Shown piece by piece: positions 18,726-27,085 of a DNA stretch of 64,000 nt; positions within the stretch are counted from its first letter, which is position 1; each line of letters starts with the position of its first letter. Origin of the DNA: Brevibacterium sp. UMB1308A (GTDB taxonomy: Bacteria > Actinomycetota > Actinomycetes > Actinomycetales > Brevibacteriaceae); the NCBI RefSeq assembly GCF_030230605.1, contig NZ_JASPDO010000001.1:124001-188000 (forward strand), in the 5' to 3' direction. The position numbers were made by a program, and so were the translations under genes. The notes beneath the pieces were generated by a model. The model made no database searches. It was not told the origin of the DNA and saw nothing but the letters and a program-made list of their open reading frames with translations.

Positions 18726-19538
18726 ATGCTTTTCGTGTTTCTTATCGTGCTTGCTGTGACTTTTGCAGGCGCGTTTATGATCCAAAAATCCAATAGACAG
18801 CAGGAACAGGCTCGTGCGCAGGCAGCTTTAGAAGCAGTAAAGAAAACAGCTCACGAAGATGTGACTGAGTTTGGTGAAGAAGTCGCGTACTTGGACACTA
18901 TTACTGCTGGTGTTGAGCTCGATGAAGGCGGTCGTCAGGACTACCAACGCGCTTTGAACGCGTATGAGACGGCAAAAGAAACATTGGACCGGGTGAAGGA
19001 TCCGGACGCGATTAAACATGTCACGGAAGCACTCGAAGACGGCCGGTACGCGGCTAGTTGCGTGCGGGCGCGCGTTGATGGGAAGCCTCTCCCTACCCGC
19101 ACCCCACCATGTTTTTTCAACCCCCAACATGGCCCCAGTGTCGAAAACGTCGATTGGGCACCCGTAGGAGGGCAACCTCGGCCGGTTCCGGTGTGCGCCG
19201 CTGATGCAGAACGTGTTGCGGTGGGCGCGGAGCCTGCAGCTCGCAAGGTCACAACGGCAGATGGCTACACGCGGCGGAACTACTGGGAAGCTGGTCCGTC
19301 TTATGCCGCGTATAACCGGGGGTACTTCAATTCTTATGCGGGTTCCGGGTTGCTTCCGGGAATGCTCTTGGGTGCCATGATGTTTGGTGGCGCTCATAAT
19401 TTTGACGGTTCGTACGCGGACGGTTTCAACGACGCGATGAATGGTGACGCCGGTGGCGCAGATGCCGGTAGCGACTTCGGGGGTGGCGACTTCGGAGGAG
19501 ACTTTGGTGGCGGCGACTTCGGAGGCTTTGACTTCTGA
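18726..19538 (+). CDS. Membrane-anchored protein with Gly/Asp/Phe-repeat tail (unknown function)
   Basis: I do not recognise the family. There is an N-terminal membrane segment (residues 2-19), then a charged helical domain (about 22-130) rich in Gln, Ala and Glu. A region with two Cys and several Pro follows. The second half contains a short hydrophobic GLLPGMLLGAMMFGG stretch, and the last 35 residues are a low-complexity repeat of GGGDFGGDFGG type ending in FDF. Similar layouts occur in envelope proteins linked to PspA/TPM modules, but this is only a hint. The ATG at 18726 follows GAAAGG. Its stop overlaps the next gene (TGATG), so they form an operon that faces the PspA module. Confidence 0.7.
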   Translation: MLFVFLIVLAVTFAGAFMIQKSNRQQEQARAQAALEAVKKTAHEDVTEFGEEVAYLDTITAGVELDEGGRQDYQRALNAYETAKETLDRVKDPDAIKHVTEALEDGRYAASCVRARVDGKPLPTRTPPCFFNPQHGPSVENVDWAPVGGQPRPVPVCAADAERVAVGAEPAARKVTTADGYTRRNYWEAGPSYAAYNRGYFNSYAGSGLLPGMLLGAMMFGGAHNFDGSYADGFNDAMNGDAGGADAGSDFGGGDFGGDFGGGDFGGFDF

Positions 19539-19753
19539 TGGAGAAGCTAGAGATTCGCGACGACACCATCAAACTTGGTCAAGCCCTCAAACTGCACGGG
19601 GTCGCTGAGGACGGCTTTATGGCCAAAGAGATGATCCAGGGTGGGGACGTGACGGTGAACGGTCAGGTTGATACCCGCCGAGGTGCCACCCTGAGAATCG
19701 GCGATGTAGTGAGTGTCGCTGGGGTTGAGTTCGAGATCTCGGGTCGCGGTTAA
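19538..19753 (+). CDS. S4-domain RNA-binding protein
   Basis: A 71-residue stand-alone S4 domain of the YaaA/RlbA type (IKLGQALKLHGVAEDGFMAKEMIQ, then VTVNGQVDTRRGATLRIGDVV). S4 domains bind structured RNA, usually rRNA or tRNA. The start overlaps the preceding stop by one base. The 3' end overlaps the convergent PspAB gene by four bases, leaving no room for a terminator. Confidence 0.85.
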   Translation: MEKLEIRDDTIKLGQALKLHGVAEDGFMAKEMIQGGDVTVNGQVDTRRGATLRIGDVVSVAGVEFEISGRG

Positions 19754-20328
19754 CTGTCTGTCATCCCGGGAGCGTCCCACAGGGGCGACCATTTGGACGT
19801 GTCGTTTTCCATGGGAAGATCAGAACCGATTGCCGCTTTGAGGTTGAACTCTACAGCCGTGTCTCGAACGTTTTTGCCCGTTTGGACGAACGGGTAGAAG
19901 GTTCCTCGTTTATACAAATACACGATTGCGGCGTTCTGGCCGTTTGAGTCGCGGAAGTACGTGGAAGAGCACAGTAGCATTGGCCCGAACCCTTGGTTTT
20001 CGAGTGCTGAGTTGATGGCGTGCACGTTTGTCATAAGCCGCGACATGTCACGGTCTTCATCGCGTACCACTTGCCACGTGTACCCGAATTCGTCTGCTTC
20101 TTGCCGAACGCTGGTGGCGTTGTCCATTTTGATGAGGTCGACACTTTCGCGTTCTGCTTGCGCAATTGCGGCACCCTCCATGGCGCGGAATGCGACAGCT
20201 GCGACGCCAGTGGGCCTGAAGTCGGTTGACACTTCGAGTGTGAGTGCTGCGCCTGGAACTGCGAAGAGGTTGTCGAGCTGTGGCTTTTTGGGCTTGCTAC
20301 GGCCCATGAGAGCGTCAAAGAATCCCAT
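19750..20328 (-). CDS. pspAB: PspA-associated protein PspAB
   Basis: The 192-residue protein matches the actinobacterial PspAB family that accompanies PspA: MGFFDALMGRSKPKKPQLDNLF at the start, then a YTWQVVRDEDRDM region near 97 and YLYKRGTFYPFVQTG near 148. No catalytic motif is visible; the biochemical role is unknown in the family. It is the last gene of the pspA-pspAA-M48-pspAB run on the minus strand, which supports the call. The ATG has a GGGCAACAT context with a weak Shine-Dalgarno (AAGGGCA). Confidence 0.75.
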   Translation of the reverse strand: MGFFDALMGRSKPKKPQLDNLFAVPGAALTLEVSTDFRPTGVAAVAFRAMEGAAIAQAERESVDLIKMDNATSVRQEADEFGYTWQVVRDEDRDMSRLMTNVHAINSALENQGFGPMLLCSSTYFRDSNGQNAAIVYLYKRGTFYPFVQTGKNVRDTAVEFNLKAAIGSDLPMENDTSKWSPLWDAPGMTDS

Positions 20329-20396
20329 ATGTTGCCCTTACTTGGTTGCGATCGAGCGTGTGCTGTGTGCGCTGTTCATGCGGAGCGTGTGCCCGT

Positions 20397-21308
20397 TTAT
20401 TGAGGACGTGACAGCTGTGTCGAAATTTTGCTCAGCTGTTCAAGGCGCTGTTCAAGTGACGGGTGGGTGGAGAACAGTTGCTTCACCGATTTACCGTTGA
20501 CCGCCGGCAGGAAGGCCAAGTGGTTCGCAGCTCCTTGCGCACGGAGGTCCTGTGTTGGCACGGTGGTCATTTGTCCGCTGAGTTTTGTCAGGGCCGAGGC
20601 GAGGGTCGACGGGGCGCCGGTGAGAAGAGCGGCCGCGCGGTCGGCTGCGAGTTCGCGGTGGCGGGAAAGAACCCGAATGAGAAAGAAACTGAGCACGTAC
20701 ACGATGGCACCTACTGCCATCAGGCCCAAGAGCACCAAAGCGCTGTTGTTGTTACTTGAACCGCGGTAGCGTGTGTAGAAGCCCATGCGGACCAAGAGCC
20801 CTGCGACGACACCTGACACACCTGCGATTGTCATGACGGTGACGTCGCGGTGAGCGACGTGTGACAGTTCGTGAGCGAGAACGACTTCGACTTCTTTGGG
20901 TTCAAGTGTTTGTAGCAACCCTTGCGTGACACAGACTACGGAGCGTTGCGGGGAGCGCCCTGTAGCGAAGGCGTTAGGCACCGGCGAGTTCGAATATGCG
21001 ACGCGTGGTTTAGGGGAGTCGGCCAGCTGGCACAGCCGGTCCACGATCGCGTGCAGTTCTGGTGCTTCCTGTTCTGAGACGACCCGTGCGCGCATGGCGC
21101 GGAGCGCGATCGAGTCAGAAAAGTACCACTGGAAAAAGAAGGCTCCCACACTGATGACAAGAGCGATGACAACACCGGCTGGGCTACGTCCCAGGACGTA
21201 CCAGATGCCTAAAATCAGAATGACGTAGATCAGCCCGTTGAGGAACAGTGCCGTGCCCATTCTGAAGTTCAGACCACGGTCTTTGACAAAGCGCCCACGC
21301 GCAGACAC
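20397..21308 (-). CDS. htpX: M48-family membrane metalloprotease (HtpX-like)
   Basis: A zinc endopeptidase of the HtpX group: two N-terminal membrane segments (residues about 18-60), VLAHELSHVAHRD near 145 (HEXXH zinc site), another membrane pair near 160-210, and RELAADRAAALLTG near 218 with the third zinc ligand. HtpX degrades misfolded membrane proteins. It lies between PspAA and PspAB, consistent with membrane quality control. The GTG at 21306-21308 has an AAAGGAGG Shine-Dalgarno. Length (303 aa) is normal for the family. Confidence 0.88.
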   Translation of the reverse strand: MSARGRFVKDRGLNFRMGTALFLNGLIYVILILGIWYVLGRSPAGVVIALVISVGAFFFQWYFSDSIALRAMRARVVSEQEAPELHAIVDRLCQLADSPKPRVAYSNSPVPNAFATGRSPQRSVVCVTQGLLQTLEPKEVEVVLAHELSHVAHRDVTVMTIAGVSGVVAGLLVRMGFYTRYRGSSNNNSALVLLGLMAVGAIVYVLSFFLIRVLSRHRELAADRAAALLTGAPSTLASALTKLSGQMTTVPTQDLRAQGAANHLAFLPAVNGKSVKQLFSTHPSLEQRLEQLSKISTQLSRPQ

Positions 21309-21329
21309 GGGAGCCTCCTTTATGTGGTT

Positions 21330-21614
21330 TTAGGACAGGTCGGGGATGAACCCTTCGCCTGTCAGTAGTTCATCGATGTCTTCGAGATTTGCGTCGGCGT
21401 AAGGAATCACGATGTCAGACGGCCCCAGATAGTCCTCGTCTACAGGGGTGGCGTGTTCCAAAACGAACTCACGCAAGCGTGTGAGCGCGTCCTGGACGTG
21501 CGCGAGGTCCTTGTCGGCGACTGCTTTTTCCACTTCGTTGTCATAGGTTTGAAGCTGCTCTTCGTCGACGTCGGCCACATTGAACTGGCCTTCGCCCATC
21601 ACGCGAATAATCAC
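21330..21614 (-). CDS. pspAA: PspA-associated protein PspAA
   Basis: A 94-residue acidic protein with the PspAA pattern: MIIRVMGEGQFNV at the start, a LQTYDNEVEKAV helix, and a PSDIVIPYADANLEDIDELL end. The family is small, soluble and always linked to PspA; it probably modulates PspA assembly. The GTG start overlaps the pspA stop (GTGA), so translation is coupled. Confidence 0.85.
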   Translation of the reverse strand: MIIRVMGEGQFNVADVDEEQLQTYDNEVEKAVADKDLAHVQDALTRLREFVLEHATPVDEDYLGPSDIVIPYADANLEDIDELLTGEGFIPDLS

Positions 21615-22387
21615 TTCTGTTCTCCCTTAACGTCGTCGACCTGAGCATCCTGTGCTTCTTCCAACTGCGGGCGCGCTGAGTTGTTGGAAGCTGGCAACGA
21701 GTCACGCATCCGAGCGAGTTCAGTTTCGACATCCGAGTCACTCGACAGTTGAGCAAGCTGACGGTCAATGTCGTCGTTCGGTCCTGCGGTCACGTCGTCG
21801 AGGGCACCGCTGGCGATGAGTTCGTCAACGGCTCCAGCCCGCGCCTGCAGTGCTGCCGTCTTGTCTTCAGCGCGCTGAACAGCGAGTCCAACGTCACCGA
21901 ACTCTTCGGAGATTCCGCTGAATGCTTCACCGATCTTGCTTTGAGCTTCAGCCGCGTTGTAGTTGGCCTTGATGGTTTCTTTGCGGGTACGGAAGGACTC
22001 CACCTTGCTCTGTAGGCGCTGCGATGCGTTGACGAGCTTCTGTTCTTCAGCCTGGAGGTTCTGGTGCTGAGACTGGAGGTCGGCAATTTGCTGGTTGAGG
22101 CCAGACTTGCGAGTCAACGCCTCACGAGCCAAGTCTTCACGACCCATTTCCATCGCCTTCTGCGCCTGGCCCTGCAATTTGTCCTGCTGCTGTTCGAGCT
22201 GGCCAATCTGCAGTTCCAAACGCTTACGGCTTGTTGCAACATCGGCTACTCCGCGACGAACCTTTTGGAGCAGTTCGAGCTGTTTTTGGTATGAGTAGTC
22301 AAGTGTTTCGTTAGGGTTTTCGGCCTTGTCCAAAGCCTTGTTGGCTTTAGCGCCGAAAATCATCGCGATGCGCTTAAAGATGCTCAT
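21611..22387 (-). CDS. pspA: Phage-shock protein A (PspA/IM30 family)
   Basis: PspA/Vipp1-type protein (258 aa), almost wholly coiled-coil. The start MSIFKRIAMIFGAKANKALDKAENP contains the N-terminal amphipathic helix and the conserved ANKALDKAE segment, followed by long helices rich in Gln, Glu and Lys. Such proteins form ring or rod polymers on the inner face of the membrane and repair it during envelope stress. It is the first gene of the run pspA-pspAA-M48-pspAB. The ATG has a GGAGACATC Shine-Dalgarno. Confidence 0.93.
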   Translation of the reverse strand: MSIFKRIAMIFGAKANKALDKAENPNETLDYSYQKQLELLQKVRRGVADVATSRKRLELQIGQLEQQQDKLQGQAQKAMEMGREDLAREALTRKSGLNQQIADLQSQHQNLQAEEQKLVNASQRLQSKVESFRTRKETIKANYNAAEAQSKIGEAFSGISEEFGDVGLAVQRAEDKTAALQARAGAVDELIASGALDDVTAGPNDDIDRQLAQLSSDSDVETELARMRDSLPASNNSARPQLEEAQDAQVDDVKGEQK

Positions 22388-22522
22388 GAGTGGATGTCTC
22401 CTTGGTCACCAGTTTGACCGTTAATATGGTCGATTCGTCCATCTCTAACCCTACTTGGTTCGGCTGTGAATTTCTTTAGTGAGATGACCAAGAAGACATG
22501 CCATTTGTGCGCATGTCACGCA

Positions 22523-22813
22523 CTATGCGCTAAACATTCTCATATTGGAATTTTCGACATCTGAGTACTGGGTTCCTGCCGTTTGGAGTGCATCCCGGAT
22601 CTTCCCAAGAGATTCGTGGACGCGCCGTTGGACACCTTCCCACTCTTTTGCGACCGTCTGAAAGTTCTGGGCAGCGCCACCCTTCCAGCTGTCTGCAAGA
22701 GAGTTCAAATGAGCCATCAGGGCGTCAGTTTCAGTGCTGAGGGTCTCTACACTTTTGTTCGCCATGCCGGCAGCAGAGATGACCCGTTCTGAATCGACTT
22801 CGAAGTATGACAT
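22523..22813 (-). CDS. WXG100-family (ESAT-6-like) protein
   Basis: A 96-residue helical hairpin protein with WKG at the turn (SLADSWKGGAAQNF near 40-53) and no Cys, as expected for WXG100 proteins, which normally travel through ESX/type VII secretion. The C-terminal YSDVENSN could serve as the YxxxD/E-type secretion signal. No EccC, EccB or partner WXG100 gene is nearby, so it would rely on a secretion locus elsewhere. The ATG has an AAAGGA Shine-Dalgarno. It stands alone between pspA and the HtrA protease on the same strand. Confidence 0.85.
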   Translation of the reverse strand: MSYFEVDSERVISAAGMANKSVETLSTETDALMAHLNSLADSWKGGAAQNFQTVAKEWEGVQRRVHESLGKIRDALQTAGTQYSDVENSNMRMFSA

Positions 22814-22977
22814 TGTGTTCCTTTCTGGAGTTCACGCCTTTGTGAAACCGGCGTCTTTTCACAATGAACCACAATCGACACAAAAGAAACGGGGGAGAGG
22901 AGGCGTGTGGATAAGCGCAAAGCGTCCACAGAACTGTAACCACTCAGTGACGAGGGTTATCCACAGCGCTCCTGTAC

Positions 22978-24381
22978 CTATTTCGCGGCGAGGGTGACGT
23001 TGATGTCTGTGGGGTGACCGCCTCGGATGATGGTGAGTTTGACCGTGTCACCCTCCTTTTTTGAACGTGTGAGGGCCTGGAGGCTCACGGCTCCGTTGAC
23101 CGGGGTGTCGTCGAAAGCGACGATGTGATCGCCCTTGTTGAGCCCACCTTGATCAGCCGGGGACCCGCTGTCCACATCGTCAACGACAGCTGAACCGACC
23201 GTCACTCCGCTCCTGGACACCTCGCCGGAGGTAATTTTGACGCCCAAGAACGCGTGTTGTGCATGACCCGACTCAATGAGTTGGTCAGCGATCCAGGTCG
23301 CCTGGGCAATCGGAATGGCGAATCCAATGCCGATCGAACCTGCCTGACCGCTTTCGGCAGTGCCCGGCAAGGCGGCTGCGGAACTGTTGACGCCGATGAC
23401 TTTTCCGGCTCCGTTGACCAGCGGACCGCCCGAGTTTCCTGGGTTGATCGCCGCGTCGGTTTGGATCGCGTTCGTGATTGTGGCGACTTCAGGTTGGTCG
23501 CTCTTGCCTGGGTTGGAGGTGGCTACCGGCCGGTTGAGGGCGGAAACAATCCCTGTTGTCACGGTGTCGGCCAACCCTAGCGGATTTCCCAAGGCCATAA
23601 CAGGTTCGCCTACTTTGAGGGCATCCGAATTGCCCACAGGTAGCGCGTCTACACCTTGGGGGACATCTTTCATTTTCAGAACGGCCACGTCGGTTTCTGG
23701 GTCGCGACCAACAATGCTTGTGGCGACGGTAGCTCCGCTACGGAACACTGCTTTGACTTCGCCACCTGCGGAGTCTCCGCTTGCAACAACGTGGTTGTTG
23801 GTGATGATGAACAGGTCGTCGCTGTCCTTGTGTTTGTACACGAACCCGGAACCAAGCTCGCCAATCTGTCCATCGCGACCCACCTGAATGGCCACGACGC
23901 TCTTCGCTGCGTCGGCAGCGATCGTTGCCCAGTCGGGAACCTCGGTAGTCTTGATTTTTTCGTCTGCGGTGGAGGTCTCTTGTGCCGAAGACGAGCTCTG
24001 CAGCGACTGGAGGGCGTACGTGGCGCCGGCGCCCAGACCACCAGCAAGAAGGGCCGCTACTGTCGCGATCGCAATGACGCCGCCCCATGAGGGTCCCTTG
24101 CGCTGTTTGTTGGCCGGGGTAGGGGCCGAGGTGGCCCAAGGCTGAGGTGTGGCGGCTGTTGGTGCGGGGGTGGGTCCAGAAGCTATGCCGTAGGAGTTCT
24201 GGTGGCCGTAGGTGTCATAACCGGAACTCTGTTGAGCCGTTGGGGCCTGCTGGGATTGCGGCTCCGTGGGTTGGGGCTGTTGCTGAGGTGCCGTGGGCTG
24301 ATGAGGCTGCGGTCCCGCCGGCGGGAACGTGCGTGGGAAGGAAGGGTCATCAGAGCCTGAACCGAACTGGTTGTTACTCAC
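22978..24381 (-). CDS. Membrane-anchored HtrA/DegP-type serine protease with PDZ domain
   Basis: A Pro/Gln-rich cytosolic N-terminus (about 90 residues), one membrane segment (about 96-118), then a trypsin-like protease outside the membrane: NNHVV (His near 195), DPETDVAVL (Asp near 231), and INPGNSGGPLV (Ser near 316). A PDZ domain follows (about 360-460). This is the layout of actinobacterial PepD/HtrA proteases that trim or degrade misfolded envelope proteins. The GTG overlaps the histidine kinase stop (GTGA), so it is translated with the two-component system, the same order as mprA-mprB-pepD in mycobacteria. Confidence 0.9.
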   Translation of the reverse strand: MSNNQFGSGSDDPSFPRTFPPAGPQPHQPTAPQQQPQPTEPQSQQAPTAQQSSGYDTYGHQNSYGIASGPTPAPTAATPQPWATSAPTPANKQRKGPSWGGVIAIATVAALLAGGLGAGATYALQSLQSSSSAQETSTADEKIKTTEVPDWATIAADAAKSVVAIQVGRDGQIGELGSGFVYKHKDSDDLFIITNNHVVASGDSAGGEVKAVFRSGATVATSIVGRDPETDVAVLKMKDVPQGVDALPVGNSDALKVGEPVMALGNPLGLADTVTTGIVSALNRPVATSNPGKSDQPEVATITNAIQTDAAINPGNSGGPLVNGAGKVIGVNSSAAALPGTAESGQAGSIGIGFAIPIAQATWIADQLIESGHAQHAFLGVKITSGEVSRSGVTVGSAVVDDVDSGSPADQGGLNKGDHIVAFDDTPVNGAVSLQALTRSKKEGDTVKLTIIRGGHPTDINVTLAAK

Positions 24382-26153
24382 TGTTGTTCCTTTCTGGGTT
24401 CTTCCGGCGGGATGGGGAGGTCGACGCGGAAAGTTGCGCCGCCACCTGGTGTGGGCTGAACCGAAATTTTTCCGTGGTGTGATTCGACGATTGCTTTGAC
24501 GATCGAGAGTCCTAAGCCGGACCCTCCCGTGTCGCGGGTGCGAGAGGCGTCGAGACGGTAGAACCGTTCAAAGATGCGTGGAACGTCTTCGGGGTCGATT
24601 CCGTCGCCGTGGTCGCGGACTTCAAAGCGCACGCGTCCGGCTGGGAAGCCTTTGAGATTGTCTGACACCTGAACACCCATTGTGTTGACGTCAGGGGTGA
24701 TGGCGTGGTCGGACTGGTCGGTGAGTGGTTCGCGTTTAAGGATGCGGTTGGTGAGCGCTTTTGTGCGAGCGAGTTGCGAGCCCTTTTCCTTGTTGCTCTT
24801 GTCCTTCCCGGCTTTTTCTTTTCCTGCTTTGTCCTTGTTGCCTTTACTGCCCTTGTCCTTGCTACCTTTGTCGACGACGTGTTCGGGGCTGGGCACGGGA
24901 ATGCCCACGATTCCTACAGCGAATTCGATCGCAGTGCCGGGTGGCGTGTGACGGACCGCGTTTCCTGCGAGGTTGACGATGACTTGACGCAGTTTTGATT
25001 CCGCGCCGTAGATTTTGGGAACGGGTTTTGCGTCGGTGCCGTCCAGAGCGATGAAACTGATGTCGCGGTCGGGTGCTTGCGCGGCTGCGTCGGCAGCCGC
25101 GTCCCGCACAATACCGCCGAGGTCGACCCAGCCGGTCTCGACCGGCCGCCTTTCGTCGAGGCGGGCCAGCGTGACCAGGTCTTCGACGAGAACCCCCATG
25201 CGCTTGGCTTCAGCTTCAATTCGGCTCATGGCCTGGCCAATCATCTCGGGATCTGTCACGGCACCTTGTCGGTACAGTTCGGCATATCCACGAATGGTGA
25301 CGAGCGGGGTGCGTAGTTCGTGTGACGCGTCAGAGACGAATTGGCGGATTCGGTTTTCGCTCCGGCGACGACTGTCGAACGAGTCTTCGATGTGCCCCAG
25401 CATGGTGTTGAGGGCAGCGGAGAGGCGTCCCACCTCGGTGTTGCGAGGATACTCGGGAACACGTTGGGAGAGATCCCCGTCAGCGATGCGTGAAGCTGTT
25501 TTCTCGATTTCTTTAAGAGGCCGGAACGTGTTGGTGATGGCGAAATAGCCCACGCCTGCCACGATTGCTAACGCCAGCATGCCGATTCCCACGATCGTGT
25601 TCTGGGTGTATTCGCTAATGCCGTCAATGTCGCGGTCAAAGGGCACAGCAATTGCTACGACGATGTCGGAGTCTTGGACGTGAAGAGCCAACACGCGCCA
25701 CTGTGATTTGGTGCCCGGAACGCTGAACGGCTGGCCCTGCATTTCGCTGACTTTTTGTTGATCGATGGTAGGCAGGATGGGCACGTTGGTTTCGGACGGC
25801 GCTAGGGGTGATCCGATTTCTTGACCGTCGTGGGTAAAGAACTGCACGTAGTAGCTGCCCGGCAAGAGTCTGCGAACTGATTCGCTGGTTTCTGACCGAG
25901 GTTTGATGGGAGACGGCGTCAACACCTGTTCGGCTGCCTGGATGGCGAGTGCCTGCGAGGCGTTGACGAGCCTCTCATCTGTGCGTTCAATAAGGCTGGC
26001 GCGCAGGTTCTCTAGGGTCCACGCCCCTGTTCCTGTAAGGACCAGGGTCATGAGTGTCATCATGATGGTGAGCAGTTTGGTCGTGAGTGACCAACTGTCC
26101 CAGAAGGGCGCTTTGCCCGAGTTGCTGTGGCGTGCCGTGGGAGACGGGGCCAC
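24378..26153 (-). CDS. Sensor histidine kinase (MprB-like) with Lys-rich insertion
   Basis: Two membrane segments (residues about 27-47 and 188-208) flank an extracytoplasmic sensor. HAMP (about 208-262), the HisKA box with DASHELRTP (His near 278), and the HATPase domain follow: NLAGNAVRHTPPG near 397, GDGIDPEDVPRIFERFYR near 520, and GGSGLGLSIV near 550. Between the N box and the G1 box there is an extra low-complexity stretch (about 424-459) of DKGSK/GNKDK/GKEKA units rich in Lys. The GTG start lies two bases after the response regulator stop. Order and neighbours (regulator, kinase, HtrA, with PspA close by) suggest an MprAB-like envelope-stress sensor. Confidence 0.87.
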   Translation of the reverse strand: MAPSPTARHSNSGKAPFWDSWSLTTKLLTIMMTLMTLVLTGTGAWTLENLRASLIERTDERLVNASQALAIQAAEQVLTPSPIKPRSETSESVRRLLPGSYYVQFFTHDGQEIGSPLAPSETNVPILPTIDQQKVSEMQGQPFSVPGTKSQWRVLALHVQDSDIVVAIAVPFDRDIDGISEYTQNTIVGIGMLALAIVAGVGYFAITNTFRPLKEIEKTASRIADGDLSQRVPEYPRNTEVGRLSAALNTMLGHIEDSFDSRRRSENRIRQFVSDASHELRTPLVTIRGYAELYRQGAVTDPEMIGQAMSRIEAEAKRMGVLVEDLVTLARLDERRPVETGWVDLGGIVRDAAADAAAQAPDRDISFIALDGTDAKPVPKIYGAESKLRQVIVNLAGNAVRHTPPGTAIEFAVGIVGIPVPSPEHVVDKGSKDKGSKGNKDKAGKEKAGKDKSNKEKGSQLARTKALTNRILKREPLTDQSDHAITPDVNTMGVQVSDNLKGFPAGRVRFEVRDHGDGIDPEDVPRIFERFYRLDASRTRDTGGSGLGLSIVKAIVESHHGKISVQPTPGGGATFRVDLPIPPEEPRKEQQ

Positions 26154-26155
26154 GT

Positions 26156-26914
26156 TTACTTAGATTCGGGTGTACGAAGCATGTAGCCGACCCCACGTTT
26201 GGTCTGGATCATGGGAGTCCATTCCATGTCGATAGGGTTGCCAGCTTCGTCGGTTTCTGGCGCGACGTCGATCTTGCGACGCAGGTACGAAATGTAGGAT
26301 TCGACGATTCCGGTGTCTCCGCCAAAGTCGTACTCCCATACGTGGTCCAGAATCTGTGACTTGGAAAGCACGCGGTTGGCGTTGAGCATGAGGTAGCGCA
26401 GGAGCTTGAATTCGGTGGGGGAGAGGTCGATGTAGATGCCTGCGCGTCGAACTTCGTGCGTGTCGTCGTCGAGTTCGAGGTCCCCAGCGTTGAGAACCGC
26501 GTCATCTTCTTCGTCGAGTGCGTGGGTGCGGCGCAGCACAGCACGGATTCGTGCCACGACCTCTTCGAGGCTGAACGGTTTGGTGACGTAGTCGTCGCCA
26601 CCTACCGTGAGCCCGGTGATTTTGTCCGAGGTGTCATCGCGTGCGGTGAGGAAAACAACCGGCATGTGCTTGCCGGCTTGGCGTAAGCGCCGTGTGACGG
26701 TGAATCCGTCCATGTCGGGGAGCATGACGTCGAGAACCAGAAGGTCTGGGTCGTTTTGTTCAGCCAGGCGCAGCGCGTCTGCACCGTTGGCGGCTGAAAC
26801 AACATCGAAGCCTGCAAAACGCAGGCTGGTGGAAAGAAGTTCGCGAATGTTTGGTTCGTCGTCAACGACGAGCAAGGTAGCTTCGACGTCGGAGGTGTCA
26901 TGCTGAGTAGTCAT
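26156..26914 (-). CDS. OmpR/PhoB-family response regulator (MprA-like)
   Basis: Receiver domain at residues about 11-130: VDDEPNIREL acidic pocket, LVLDVMLPDMDG phospho-acceptor, VFLTARDDTSDK and DDYVTKPFS. A winged-helix DNA-binding domain follows (about 150-248), with LSPTEFKLLRYLMLNANRVL and RTKRGVGYMLR (here QTKRGVGYML). It is phosphorylated by the kinase encoded directly downstream and should control envelope-stress genes, plausibly its own operon and the nearby psp genes. The ATG is at 26912-26914. Confidence 0.92.
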   Translation of the reverse strand: MTTQHDTSDVEATLLVVDDEPNIRELLSTSLRFAGFDVVSAANGADALRLAEQNDPDLLVLDVMLPDMDGFTVTRRLRQAGKHMPVVFLTARDDTSDKITGLTVGGDDYVTKPFSLEEVVARIRAVLRRTHALDEEDDAVLNAGDLELDDDTHEVRRAGIYIDLSPTEFKLLRYLMLNANRVLSKSQILDHVWEYDFGGDTGIVESYISYLRRKIDVAPETDEAGNPIDMEWTPMIQTKRGVGYMLRTPESK

Positions 26915-27085
26915 GTATCCAGTGTGCGCTTCGATTCTGGATGTTTCCTGGATTTAACCTGCATGTGAAAGTGGCCTTCATCACACTTAGCAATTGCGCT
27001 TGCGAGACGCTCTTGACCTTATAAATAGCGGTCTGCTCCAATATCGCTAAGCTTTCGCTTTCTTTTACACGTGAGGGGGTATGCG

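Noticed and set aside
22523..24381. Type VII secretion (ESX) locus
   Set aside because: A WXG100 gene is present, but there is no EccC ATPase, EccB, EccD or mycosin; the protease beside it is HtrA-type, not mycosin.
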